Shown here: one piece after another, positions 8,338-16,731 of the stretch | How positions within the stretch are numbered: the first letter of the stretch is position 1 | How the letters are laid out: every line of letters starts with the position of its first letter | Assembly: GCA_021815405.1 (NCBI GenBank) | Contig: JAKAGV010000001.1 | Coordinates: 1-64,000 of the forward strand | Source: Bacteroidota bacterium | Lineage (GTDB): Bacteria > Bacteroidota > Ignavibacteria > Ignavibacteriales > Ignavibacteriaceae | Direction of reading: 5' to 3' | Length of the DNA: 64,000 bases | Notes under the pieces: model-generated | Told to the model about the DNA's origin: nothing | Databases searched by the model: none | What the model saw: only the letters and a program-made list of their open reading frames with translations | Position numbers and translations under genes: made by a program

Positions 8338-8807
8338 CTGGAAATCAGAGGTTGGTAGTCAGAGATCAGCGATCAGAAGTCAATGTCGTTAAGCTTTATT
8401 TGGTTACGATGCCCGTATCGTAGATCGTTGTTCGTTAAGCCATTATTTACATTCGATATACGAGACTAGAATCCTGCATAGTAATCTTTTAAGGAACAAC
8501 CTGATACAAATTTCCGAATATGTTGGTTTATGGTGTAGGGAGGAAAGATAATAACTTCGATTTCGTAATTTAAAAACTCTTTGCATAATTTTAATTGAAA
8601 AGAACCCGCATAAAAAACGCGGGTTTATTTTTTTTAGGATTGATTATTCAGTGGAATGACTTAATCAAGATGATTCTTTATATTAGAAAGGATGTTTAAA
8701 CAATTTTGTTTGTGGATTTAGCATAAAATTGGGATGAGGATAGTGACAGGATAAAGGGTATGGTGGAATGCTTAAGTTCCAATAAAAGAATCATTGAGAA
8801 AGAGTAA
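8338..8807. other. Intergenic region with repeat phrase and a terminator
   Basis: No gene seen. The first 130 bases contain a GTCAATGTCGTTA phrase shared with about 231-243 and other low-complexity text. The centre holds an intrinsic terminator, listed separately. The last 150 bases are A+T-rich and presumably carry the promoter of the HAD hydrolase gene. Confidence 0.45.
8603..8635 (+). terminator. Intrinsic terminator after the polysaccharide export genes
   Basis: A perfect stem AACCCGC/GCGGGTT with a 9-base loop is followed by a T-rich run at 8623-8635. It lies 266 bases after the kinase stop, so it may end either a long export transcript or a small transcript from the intergenic region. 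Confidence 0.75.
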
Positions 8808-9656
8808 ATGTTCGATAAAAATAAGTTAAAAAAAATAAAATTGATTGTAGCCGATCTTGACGGCACGTTATTGACTAATACGGGAGAAATAAGCAGTAAA
8901 ACAAAAGAAGTGATCAAAGAGTTAAAAAAGGAAGGAGTATTAATTTCATTTGCATCCGGGAGGCTACATTCTGCGCTTACCGATTTTGCGGAACAGCTTG
9001 AAATAAAGACACCGATAATATCACTTGACGGATCTATGATAAAAGATTATCCGCGAGGTGATATCTTGTTTGAGTCATACGTCCCTGCGAAATATGTAAA
9101 AAAAGCATTGGCGTATGCAGATAAGTTTTTAATCAATGTTGCTCTTTGCCATTCGGATGATATTTATTACACTGAACAGAATTCAGTTGTTCCTACTATA
9201 ACGGAAAAGTTTGGGGCCAGGTTTAAGGAAGTTCCGGAGTATAACGGTTATATTAATAATACACTTGAAATAACAATGCTAAGTGATTTCAAGGATAACA
9301 TTAAGCATGTTCGCGACAAAATGAGCTTTCCATATTCATTCGGATTAACATCTTCGTATTTTAGATCCCAAAGGCATAACGGAATTTATTATCTGGAGAT
9401 AAGAAGGAAAGGCTGCAATAAAGGCAAAGCACTAAAAAAGCTGCTGAGGTATTTAAAAATAAGCCAGGCAGAAACTGCCGTAATGGGCGATTGGCATAAT
9501 GACATATACTTGTTTCTGCCGAAGACATTAAAAATAACGTTAACAAACAGTCTACCGGAGTTGAAGCGGATGGCTGATATTCAAATTCCTAAGGATAATA
9601 ACCAGGACGGTGCAGCAGAGTTCCTTGAGATGGTACTGAGAGCAAAGAGGAAGTAG
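8808..9656 (+). CDS. Cof-type HAD-IIB hydrolase
   Basis: A 282-residue HAD phosphatase with motif I VADLDGTLLT (nucleophile Asp16, second Asp18), motif II in FASGR (about 49-53), a C2-type cap in the middle and motif IV near MGDWHNDIYLF (about 225). Cof-type enzymes dephosphorylate sugar phosphates or flavin nucleotides; the substrate here cannot be read from sequence. Motif IV has WHND rather than the common GDNxND form, with the two acidic residues kept. It sits among polysaccharide genes without operon linkage. Confidence 0.88.
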   Translation: MFDKNKLKKIKLIVADLDGTLLTNTGEISSKTKEVIKELKKEGVLISFASGRLHSALTDFAEQLEIKTPIISLDGSMIKDYPRGDILFESYVPAKYVKKALAYADKFLINVALCHSDDIYYTEQNSVVPTITEKFGARFKEVPEYNGYINNTLEITMLSDFKDNIKHVRDKMSFPYSFGLTSSYFRSQRHNGIYYLEIRRKGCNKGKALKKLLRYLKISQAETAVMGDWHNDIYLFLPKTLKITLTNSLPELKRMADIQIPKDNNQDGAAEFLEMVLRAKRK

Positions 9657-9820
9657 GATGTTGGCGTTGGCGGGATGATGAATTAAAGATTTTAGATTTA
9701 TGATTGACGAACGGATATTAGATGCTTGATGCTGATATACGGAAAGTGACTTTCTTACATAATAATTTGTTTACTTTAAAACTTGAAACTATTTTTTTCT
9801 TATACAATAAATAATTCCAT

Positions 9821-10108
9821 ATGAGAAACAAACGAAGTGTTTTCAGGAAAAACCCATTATTTGAAAAGTGTCCTTCATGCGGAAACTATAATACGCTTCA
9901 CCGTTCACATGCCCGTAGTTTAAGAGAAAGGCTGGTAAAGAATTTTACTCCTTACAAGAAATACAGGTGCGGACAGTGCGGGTGGAGGGGCTACAGGTCA
10001 ACGCTGAATTTTTCCAGAGGATCGGCTAAGGTAATAATATTTTATATTGGATTGATTGTAGTAGTAGCCTGGCTGGTAAAACAGATACTTGGAAGGTTTA
10101 TGCCGTAG
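9821..10108 (+). CDS. Small zinc-ribbon membrane protein, unknown function
   Basis: A 95-residue protein with two cysteine pairs, CPSC (about 18-21) and CGQC (about 50-53, in RCGQCGWRG), spaced as in a zinc ribbon, followed by one transmembrane helix (about 69-88: VIIFYIGLIVVVAWLV). The basic region between the pairs could contact nucleic acid or phospholipid. I do not recognise a named family. It stands alone, 164 bases after the HAD gene and 152 bases before rmlA. Confidence 0.7.
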   Translation: MRNKRSVFRKNPLFEKCPSCGNYNTLHRSHARSLRERLVKNFTPYKKYRCGQCGWRGYRSTLNFSRGSAKVIIFYIGLIVVVAWLVKQILGRFMP

Positions 10109-10260
10109 GATTGACGATATACGATTTGAGATTGACGATTAGTTAGGATTGATGATATTGGATTTACGATTTGCGGAACTTAGAATGATGAATGAAGTAT
10201 CAAAAATGTGGAATGGCTAATTAAATCGAAAATAGTAAATAATAAATCTAAGGAAATTGT

Positions 10261-11124
10261 ATGAAGGGAATTATACTTGCGGGGGGATCGGGATCGAGGC
10301 TGTACCCGGTTACTAAAGTCTATAGCAAGCAGCTTACGTTAATATATGATAAGCCGCTAATTTATTATCCGCTCTCTATGCTTATGCTTGGCGGGATAAA
10401 GGATATTCTTATCATTTCCAACAAAGAAACGATCCCTTTGTACAAACAACTTTTTAACAGCGGCGCTCATTTAGGATTAAATATCGAGTATGCAGTACAA
10501 GATGCACCTAACGGTATAGCGGAGGCGTTCATAATCGGGGAGAAATTTATAAACGGCGAAAGCGTATCATTGATATTAGGCGATAATATTTTTTACGGAA
10601 ATCTCGAGTTCTTTTATAAAGCTTTGAGGAATAATGTTGATGCAACGATATTCGGCTACCAGGTTAATGATCCGGAGAGGTACGGTGTAATTGAGTTTGA
10701 TGAAAGTGGCATAGCATTGTCCATTGAAGAAAAACCTTCAAAGCCCAAATCGAATTATGCAGTTCCGGGAATTTATATTTATAATAATGATGTTGTAAAC
10801 ATTTCAAAGAATTTAAAACCATCTGCCCGGGGCGAGCTTGAAATTACTGATGTGAACCGCGAGTATTTAAAACAAGGCAAGCTTAAAGTAGAAAAGATAG
10901 GCAGAGGCATTGCCTGGCTGGATACCGGTACCCCGGAAGCACTGCTGCAGGCGGCAAACTTCTTCGGTGTAATTGAACAGAGACAGGGATTGAAGGTTGG
11001 ATGTGTAGAAGAGATTGCATATAGGATGAAGTTTATATCAAAAGAGAAGTTTGAGAAATTAATTAACTCAATTCCAAAGTCATCGTACAGAAGTTATTTA
11101 GAAAGAGTGATGGTGGATTTTTGA
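10261..11124 (+). CDS. rmlA: Glucose-1-phosphate thymidylyltransferase
   Basis: A 287-residue enzyme that makes dTDP-glucose from dTTP and glucose 1-phosphate, the first step to dTDP-rhamnose and related sugars. The start MKGIILAGGSGSRLYPVTK holds the nucleotide-binding loop; LILGDNIFYG carries the metal-binding aspartate, and GRGIAWLDTGTPEALLQA is typical of the short RmlA class. Length is normal. RmlC follows at 12217, separated by the GIY-YIG/repeat island, but RmlB and RmlD are not in the window, so the pathway is completed elsewhere or leads to another dTDP-sugar. Confidence 0.96.
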   Translation: MKGIILAGGSGSRLYPVTKVYSKQLTLIYDKPLIYYPLSMLMLGGIKDILIISNKETIPLYKQLFNSGAHLGLNIEYAVQDAPNGIAEAFIIGEKFINGESVSLILGDNIFYGNLEFFYKALRNNVDATIFGYQVNDPERYGVIEFDESGIALSIEEKPSKPKSNYAVPGIYIYNNDVVNISKNLKPSARGELEITDVNREYLKQGKLKVEKIGRGIAWLDTGTPEALLQAANFFGVIEQRQGLKVGCVEEIAYRMKFISKEKFEKLINSIPKSSYRSYLERVMVDF

Positions 11125-11141
11125 TGTTGTAGGACCCGTAT

Positions 11142-11370
11142 TGTCATCCCGAACTTGTTTCGGGATCTGTATCGAGATGCTGAAATAAATTCAGCATGAC
11201 ACTTTCATCCTCGAGTAATAAAGAAATGAAAAACTATTTATATTTATATATTAATAAATTATAGAGAATAAATTAAATGGTTCATTTGTCATCCCGAACT
11301 TGTTTCGGGATCTGTATTGAGATGCTGAAATAAATTCAGCATGACACTTTCATCCTCGAGTAATAAAGAA
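11142..11370 (+). repeat. Tandem 145-bp repeat units leading into the GIY-YIG gene
   Basis: The phrase TGTCATCCCGAACTTGTTTC starts at 11142 and again at 11287, exactly 145 bases later. Each unit has the double hairpin of the 122-bp elements, then TCATCCTCGAG, then ATGAAAAACTATT. In the first unit the ATG phrase runs into a short dead end; in the second it is the real start of the GIY-YIG gene at 11371. A second pair with the same 145-base spacing (11736 and 11881) lies after the gene. The unit therefore contains a fragment of the gene's 5' end. Confidence 0.82.
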
Positions 11371-11661
11371 ATGAAAAACTATTATGTTTATATATTATCA
11401 AATAAATCTAAAACACTTTATATTGGCGTTACAGATGATTTGGTTAGAAGACATTATGAACACAAAAATAAATTAATAGAGGGATTTACAAAGAAGTATA
11501 ACATATCAGTATTAGTTTATTTTGAAACTTTTTCTTCCATTGATCACGCAATCAAAAGAGAAAAGCAACTAAAGAATTGGCATCGTCAATGGAAGATTAA
11601 TCTGATCGAAAGTAAAAATAAAGAGTGGAACGATTTAAGCGAAGAAATAATACAGTATTAA
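11371..11661 (+). CDS. GIY-YIG nuclease family protein
   Basis: A 96-residue single-domain protein with the GIY-YIG core: YYVYILSNKSKTLYIGVT near the start, the conserved arginine in DLVRRHYEHK, and a tail KREKQLKNWHRQWKINLIE typical of the small stand-alone class (UPF0213/YhbQ-like). These domains cut DNA using one metal ion. An in-frame start 30 bases upstream exists, but it lies in the repeat hairpin, and MKNYYVYILSN is the usual beginning. The gene is flanked on both sides by the 145-bp hairpin repeats and sits between rmlA and rmlC as an obvious insertion in the sugar operon. A role in spreading the repeats is my inference, not known. Confidence 0.88.
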   Translation: MKNYYVYILSNKSKTLYIGVTDDLVRRHYEHKNKLIEGFTKKYNISVLVYFETFSSIDHAIKREKQLKNWHRQWKINLIESKNKEWNDLSEEIIQY

Positions 11662-11701
11662 AGGAATTAAACTTTGTTGAAATATCAGTAAAAATTAATA
11701 A

Positions 11702-11970
11702 CTGAAGTTACGCAAAATGAATAAATTGGTTCATTTGTCATTCCGAACTTGTTTCGGGATCTGTATTGAGATGCTGAAATAAATTCAGCATGACACTTTC
11801 ATCCTCGAGTAATAAAGAAATGAAAAAGCATTTATATTTATATATTAATAAATTATAGAGAATAAATTAAATGGTTCATTTGTCATCCCGAACTTGTTTC
11901 GGGATCTGTATCTTTAAGCTGTTTTTTTAGATGCTGAAACAAGTTCAGCATGACAATTGCGTAACTTCAG
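11702..11970 (+). mobile_element. Composite terminal-inverted-repeat element, copy C
   Basis: The outer ends CTGAAGTTACGCA and TTGCGTAACTTCAG match those of the 122-bp copies, and the element is flanked by a perfect 7-bp duplication TTAATAA at 11695-11701 and 11971-11977. At 269 bp it is the 122-bp element enlarged by about one 145-bp unit: two double-hairpin segments start at 11736 and 11881, with the ATGAAAAA gene fragment between them. This links the mobile element family to the repeats around the GIY-YIG gene. Confidence 0.85.
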
Positions 11971-12026
11971 TTAATAAATCAATTAATTGGAGACTAGAAG
12001 CTAAACTTCTTACTTTTTCTTAATAA

Positions 12027-12115
12027 CTGAAATTATGGGAAATAATATTTTTGCATTGTTTTAAGATGCTGAAATAAATTCAGCATGACACTTTTATGAT
12101 GTCACGTAACTTCAG
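12027..12115 (+). mobile_element. Degenerate, shortened copy of the inverted-repeat element
   Basis: Begins CTGAAATTA and ends CACGTAACTTCAG, keeps only one hairpin (ATGCTGAA/TTCAGCAT, as GATGCTGAAATAAATTCAGC), and is 89 bp long. The left flank is TTAATAA, but the right flank no longer repeats it. It appears to be an old copy that has lost one internal hairpin. Confidence 0.6.
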
Positions 12116-12216
12116 CTAATTGTTTAAAATAATGATATCAAAAAATTTCGCAGCAGCATGTCATTTCGAATTTTTATAGTATTTCCCGAAATACAGAAAT
12201 ATAAGTATCAAGAAAT

Positions 12217-12759
12217 ATGAAAGTAGAAAAAACATTTATACAGGATTTGTTAGTTATTGAGCCGGACGTGTTTGGAGATGACCGGGGATATTTTTTTGAA
12301 TCGTTCAGTTATAAAAAATATGAAGCATACGGGATTGAATTGAATTTTGTGCAGGACAATATCTCGAAGTCCAGGAAAGGAACGCTGAGAGGACTGCATT
12401 ACCAGGTCGGTGAAAAAGCACAGGGAAAACTTTGCCAGGTTATTAAGGGAAAGGTTCTGGATGTTGCTGTAGATATAAGATCCAGCTCGCCTACATTTGG
12501 AAAATATTTTTCAGTTGAACTTTCGGAGGAGAACCATCTTCAGTTATGGATACCGAAAGGATTTGCTCACGGCTTTTCGGTTATCTCGGATGAAGCAGTC
12601 TTTCATTATAAGTGTACGGAATATTACAGTAAGCCCGATGAACGGGCAATTCTTTACAATGATCCTGACTTAAAAATTGATTGGCGGGTTGATAATCCTA
12701 TTGTTTCCGAAAAGGATAAACAAGGCAAACTGTTTAAGGATATTGAACGGGATTTCTAA
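12217..12759 (+). CDS. rmlC: dTDP-4-dehydrorhamnose 3,5-epimerase
   Basis: A 180-residue cupin enzyme that epimerises dTDP-4-keto-6-deoxyglucose at C3 and C5. Family motifs are clear: PDVFGDDRGYFFESF, TLRGLHYQ (catalytic histidine), GKVLDVAVDIR (aspartate partner), WIPKGFAHGF, and the tyrosine region KCTEYYS. Length is normal. It follows the repeat island that separates it from rmlA, so the original rmlA-rmlC linkage has probably been interrupted by insertions. No rmlB or rmlD is nearby. Confidence 0.95.
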   Translation: MKVEKTFIQDLLVIEPDVFGDDRGYFFESFSYKKYEAYGIELNFVQDNISKSRKGTLRGLHYQVGEKAQGKLCQVIKGKVLDVAVDIRSSSPTFGKYFSVELSEENHLQLWIPKGFAHGFSVISDEAVFHYKCTEYYSKPDERAILYNDPDLKIDWRVDNPIVSEKDKQGKLFKDIERDF

Positions 12760-12867
12760 TTCTTTAAGTATAAAGAGAAAAAATGGTAATAATTTTCCTG
12801 CACACAACATTTTTTATCTCTTTTCAATTCTTTGTAAGTTAGTATAATAAAATATTTGGAGTAGTAA

Positions 12868-14064
12868 ATGAGAGTTCCCTTACTCGACCTCAAGCCTCAA
12901 TACAAGGCATTAAAAAAAGATATTGATGAAGCAATAATCAGGGTTGCCGAATCCCAGCAGTTTATACTAGGCTCAGAAGTAGAAAAGATGGAGCAGGCAT
13001 TCCGCGATTACCTAAAATGTAAATATGCAATTGGAGTTTCTTCGGGAACAGATGCATTGCTTATAGCATTGATGGCAATAGATATAAAGCCTGGCGATGA
13101 AGTGATAGTTCCTTCATATTCATTTTTTGCAACGGCAGGAGTAGTTTCCAGGTTAAACGCAGTTCCGGTATTTACAGATATTGATCCTGTTACTTTTAAT
13201 ATAGATCCTGAAGAAATAAAAAGAAAAATCACGAAGAAGACGAAAGCAATCATCCCGGTCCATTTGTATGGTCAATGTGCGGAGATGGATGCAATAATGG
13301 AAATTGCCCGAGCAAATAAAATAAAAGTGATAGAAGATGCTGCGCAAGCGATCGGGGCGCAGTATAAAGATAATAGATGTGCAGGGACGATAGGAGATAT
13401 CGGATGCTTTTCTTTCTTCCCAAGCAAAAACCTCGGATGTTTCGGCGATGCTGGTCTTGTTGTAACCAATGATGAAGAGCTGGCGAAGAAATTGAAGATA
13501 CTCCGAGTTCATGGAGCCGAGCCGAAATATCATCATAAAATAATCGGCGGTAATTTTAGGATAGATGCAATTCAAGCGGCTGTATTAAATGTAAAGCTTC
13601 CTTCATTAAATAAATGGTCTGAGAAGAGGAGACGGAATGCAGAATCGTATAATAAGCAATTTGCAAAGCTTCGTCTTGCAGATACACCGGGAAGAATTAC
13701 ATTTGATTCCAGAAATTTAGTGCTTATCCCAAAGGCTGTTTTTAAGCCTGAAAAGGGTCCACAGCCGGGAGAAGTACCGCAGCTTGTTAATTACCATATT
13801 TATAACCAATACATTATTCGTGTTGCTAAGAGAGATGAGCTGAGGCAGTTCCTTACCGACAATAATATAAGCACAGAAATTTATTATCCAGTCCCGTTCC
13901 ATCTACAGGAATGCTTTTCATATCTTGGATATAAGCTGGGGGACTTCCCTTATGCTGAAGAGGCTGCAAATACTTCTATCGCGATACCGATCTATCCTGA
14001 GTTGGGTAAAGAGCAGATTGAATATGTAGTCAGTAAGATAAGAGAGTTTTTTGATAAGCAGTAG
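12868..14064 (+). CDS. DegT/DnrJ/EryC1/StrS sugar aminotransferase
   Basis: A 398-residue PLP enzyme of the sugar aminotransferase class: VPLLDLKPQYKALKKDID at the start, VSSGTDALLIAL (phosphate cup), VIEDAAQAIGA, and the PLP lysine in FFPSKNLGCFGDAG (about residue 193). These enzymes put an amino group on a keto nucleotide sugar for surface glycans. The start resembles WbpE-like 3-amino-sugar enzymes but the substrate is not certain. Residues about 288-310 (a proline-rich KPEKGPQPGEVPQL) form a small insertion compared with the usual fold. It belongs to the polysaccharide cluster. Confidence 0.92.
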   Translation: MRVPLLDLKPQYKALKKDIDEAIIRVAESQQFILGSEVEKMEQAFRDYLKCKYAIGVSSGTDALLIALMAIDIKPGDEVIVPSYSFFATAGVVSRLNAVPVFTDIDPVTFNIDPEEIKRKITKKTKAIIPVHLYGQCAEMDAIMEIARANKIKVIEDAAQAIGAQYKDNRCAGTIGDIGCFSFFPSKNLGCFGDAGLVVTNDEELAKKLKILRVHGAEPKYHHKIIGGNFRIDAIQAAVLNVKLPSLNKWSEKRRRNAESYNKQFAKLRLADTPGRITFDSRNLVLIPKAVFKPEKGPQPGEVPQLVNYHIYNQYIIRVAKRDELRQFLTDNNISTEIYYPVPFHLQECFSYLGYKLGDFPYAEEAANTSIAIPIYPELGKEQIEYVVSKIREFFDKQ

Positions 14065-14174
14065 GAAGTATGTTTGCATGAATGCATGTATGCAAGAAAT
14101 TTATCATGGACCCATGCATTTCTCAGCTTCCATGCAAGCCGGAAAATAATTTTGATAATACCTAAGAAACATTT

Positions 14175-15143
14175 GTGGATACAAGAACGAATTATTTAAA
14201 GAAAAAGATATATCTTGCGGGTCACCGCGGGATGGTCGGCTCTGCAATATTGAGGAAGCTTGAAGAAAGCGGGTACAGCAATTTTGTGTTGCGTACATTT
14301 TCAGATTTGAACTTAATAAGGCAGAGTGAGGTCGAGAAGTTTTTCAATGAAGAGAAGCCGGAGATTGTAATTGTTGCTGCTGCAAAAGTAGGAGGGATAC
14401 TTGCAAACAATACTTACCGTGCAGAGTTCATCTATGATAACCTGATGATCGAATCAAACATAATCCATGCGGCACATGAGAGCGGAGTTGAGAAGTTGAT
14501 TTTTCTTGGAAGCTCGTGTATCTATCCTAAGCTTGCACCTCAGCCGCTTAAGGAGGAATATCTTCTTTCGGATTACCTTGAATTTACTAATGAGCCTTAT
14601 GCTATTGCGAAGATAGCCGGAATTAAGTTGTGCGAAAATTACTACCGTCAATACGGAGATAATTTTTATTCCGCCATGCCGACTAACTTGTACGGTTACA
14701 ACGACAACTTTGATTTAGAAACCTCTCATGTTCTTCCGGCACTGATAAGGAAGTTTCATGAGGCGAAAGTTCAGAAGTCAGAAAGCAGAGTGGAGATATG
14801 GGGGACGGGAAAGCCGAAGAGAGAATTTCTTTTTGTTGATGATCTTGCAGAAGCAATTTTATTTCTGATGGAAAACATAAACGCAAAAGATTTGTATGAT
14901 AAGGGAATTTCGCAAATCAATATCGGAACAGGAGAAGATTTAACTATCGGCGAATTGGCAGGTATGGTTGCAAAGATTATTGATTTTAAAGGTGAGATAG
15001 TATATGATTCTTCCAAGCCAGACGGTACACCAAGAAAGCTGATGGATGTTTCGAGGATACATGAATTAGGCTGGCATCATAAGACTTCGCTGGAAGAGGG
15101 AATTAGGAAAACGTATGATTGGTTTAAAACTATAAATTCTTAA
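14175..15143 (+). CDS. fcl: GDP-L-fucose synthase
   Basis: A 322-residue SDR epimerase/reductase converting GDP-4-keto-6-deoxymannose to GDP-L-fucose. Seen: the NADP loop [23 protein letters not shown], the catalytic tyrosine-lysine pair in [10 protein letters not shown], and [10 protein letters not shown]. The start is taken as GTG at 14175 because no ATG precedes the nucleotide loop; the ribosome site is weak. The next sugar gene, gmd, supplies its substrate. Residue length is normal for the family. Confidence 0.95.
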   Translation: MDTRTNYLKKKIYLAGHRGMVGSAILRKLEESGYSNFVLRTFSDLNLIRQSEVEKFFNEEKPEIVIVAAAKVGGILANNTYRAEFIYDNLMIESNIIHAAHESGVEKLIFLGSSCIYPKLAPQPLKEEYLLSDYLEFTNEPYAIAKIAGIKLCENYYRQYGDNFYSAMPTNLYGYNDNFDLETSHVLPALIRKFHEAKVQKSESRVEIWGTGKPKREFLFVDDLAEAILFLMENINAKDLYDKGISQINIGTGEDLTIGELAGMVAKIIDFKGEIVYDSSKPDGTPRKLMDVSRIHELGWHHKTSLEEGIRKTYDWFKTINS

Positions 15144-15148
15144 TACAA

Positions 15149-15375
15149 TAGAACACAGATAACACTGATTATACAGAATGTCACTGATAAAAATTAATAA
15201 CTGAAGTTACGCAATTGTCATGCTGAACTTGTTTCAGCATCTAAAAACAGCTTAAAAATAAAGATTCCGAAACAAGTTCGGAATGACAAATGGATCATTT
15301 TATTCATTTTGCGTAACTTCAGTTAATAATTTGTGTAAATAAAAGTTATCCGTGTCATCAGTATCCTATTGATTT
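15149..15375. repeat. Inverted repeat of the CACTGATTACAC type, interrupted by element D
   Basis: The flanks of the 15201 element, read together after removing it, give ATAGAACACAGATAACACTG on the left and ATCAGTATCCTATTG on the right, which are roughly inverse to each other. A similar unit without insertion lies at 19638-19745. The 122-bp element therefore landed inside an older repeat of a different family. Confidence 0.6.
15201..15322 (-). mobile_element. 122-bp terminal-inverted-repeat element, copy D
   Basis: Exactly 122 bp, ends CTGAAGTTACGC and GCGTAACTTCAG, flanked by a perfect 7-bp duplication TTAATAA at 15194-15200 and 15323-15329. Its sequence is the reverse complement of copy A (765-886) apart from about one base, so it is inserted in the opposite orientation. 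It separates fcl from gmd. It has no coding capacity. Confidence 0.9.
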
Positions 15376-15400
15376 TATTTTTTTTATAAAAGGATAATTA

Positions 15401-16528
15401 ATGAAGAAAGCATTAATAACAGGAATTACAGGTCAGGATGGAAGCTACCTGACGGAGATACTTGTTGAAAAAGGATATGAAGTCCACGGTATTATAAGAC
15501 GAAGCAGCTCTTTCAATACGGCGAGGATAGACCATCTTTATGCCAATAGAGATGTATTAAATAAAAAAATGTTTCTGCACTACGGCGATTTAGTTGATAC
15601 GAGCAATCTAAATCGTCTGCTTGAAAAGATAGAACCGGATGAAATTTATAACCTTGCTGCCCAGAGCCATGTAAAAGTATCTTTTGAAATTCCGGATTAC
15701 ACTGCACAGGTAGATGCTCTCGGAACATTGAGATTTCTAGATGCAATCCGCGAAGTAGGATTGAAGCAGGTAAAGTTTTATCAAGCATCAACAAGCGAGT
15801 TGTTTGGAAAGGTTCAAGAAATTCCGCAATCAGAGAAGACTCCCTTCTATCCCCGCTCTCCATACGGTGTGGCTAAGCTGTATGGTTACTGGATGATTGT
15901 AAATTACAGAGAAGCTTACAACATCTTTGCATGCAACGGAATTTTATTCAACCATGAATCGCCGAGAAGAGGCGAGACTTTTGTTACAAGAAAAATTACA
16001 CGTGCAGCAGCAAGAATTGCGGCGGGCTTGCAGAAGACTCTTCTGCTCGGCAACATGGATGCTAAAAGAGACTGGGGATTTGCGCCTGAATACTGCGAAG
16101 GAATGTGGCGGATACTTCAGCATGAGAAGGCTGAAGATTTTGTGCTTGCAACCGGTGAGACTCATACTGTAAGAGAGTTTACCGAAAAAACTTTCGGAGA
16201 GCTGGGAATCGAGATTGAATGGAAAGGCAGCGCTGAGAAAGAAATAGGCATCATCAAAAAGATTGATCTGGATAAGGCGAGATCACTTATCAACCATTCA
16301 GGTAATTTTAAAAATTATCATTTTGAATTTTCAAAGGAAATTAAAAGAGGCGATGAAATAGTTGGTGTTGATTCTAATTATTACCGTCCTACAGAGGTTG
16401 ATTTGTTAATTGGAAATCCGGCAAAAGCAGAAAGAGAACTTGGCTGGAAAGCCACGACAAAGTTCGAAGAGCTCGTTAAGCTGATGATAAAATCGGATAT
16501 GGATAAAGTGCTGCGCAGAGGATATTAG
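15401..16528 (+). CDS. gmd: GDP-mannose 4,6-dehydratase
   Basis: A 375-residue SDR dehydratase that makes GDP-4-keto-6-deoxymannose, the substrate of the fucose synthase just upstream. Motifs: [18 protein letters not shown] (NADP loop), [21 protein letters not shown] (catalytic Thr and Glu), and the [10 protein letters not shown] tyrosine-lysine pair. Length and order are normal. The order fcl then gmd with a mobile element between them suggests that cotranscription has been disturbed or that gmd has its own promoter in the 260-bp gap. Confidence 0.96.
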   Translation: MKKALITGITGQDGSYLTEILVEKGYEVHGIIRRSSSFNTARIDHLYANRDVLNKKMFLHYGDLVDTSNLNRLLEKIEPDEIYNLAAQSHVKVSFEIPDYTAQVDALGTLRFLDAIREVGLKQVKFYQASTSELFGKVQEIPQSEKTPFYPRSPYGVAKLYGYWMIVNYREAYNIFACNGILFNHESPRRGETFVTRKITRAAARIAAGLQKTLLLGNMDAKRDWGFAPEYCEGMWRILQHEKAEDFVLATGETHTVREFTEKTFGELGIEIEWKGSAEKEIGIIKKIDLDKARSLINHSGNFKNYHFEFSKEIKRGDEIVGVDSNYYRPTEVDLLIGNPAKAERELGWKATTKFEELVKLMIKSDMDKVLRRGY

Positions 16529-16635
16529 GATTGACGATTTTCGAATTTATATTGACGATTGAAAATGTTAGACTGGATGCTAGATACCAGAAACTGGATC
16601 AAATGAGTTAGTTTAAAATTTAGCTTTTAAGAATT

Positions 16636-16674
16636 AATGCGGAGATGAATGAGAATTCACTCCGCATTTTTTTT
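16636..16674 (+). terminator. Intrinsic terminator after gmd
   Basis: The stem AATGCGGAG (16636-16644) pairs with CTCCGCATT (16660-16668), followed by a run of T to 16674. It closes the polysaccharide cluster before the OmpA-like gene. Confidence 0.85.
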
Positions 16675-16731
16675 GTTATACAAAAAATTCCATTAAATTA
16701 GAACATCTCTATAAATTTAGTTGGAGAGATA

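Noticed and set aside
13153-13575. Antisense frame of 140 codons inside the DegT gene
   Set aside because: No ribosome site, no family features, and complete overlap with a well-supported enzyme gene.
14080-14150. Cluster of GCATG/ATGCAT words before fcl as an operator array
   Set aside because: Words are unevenly spaced and similar ones occur near 29160 in an unrelated place; not enough to call a site.
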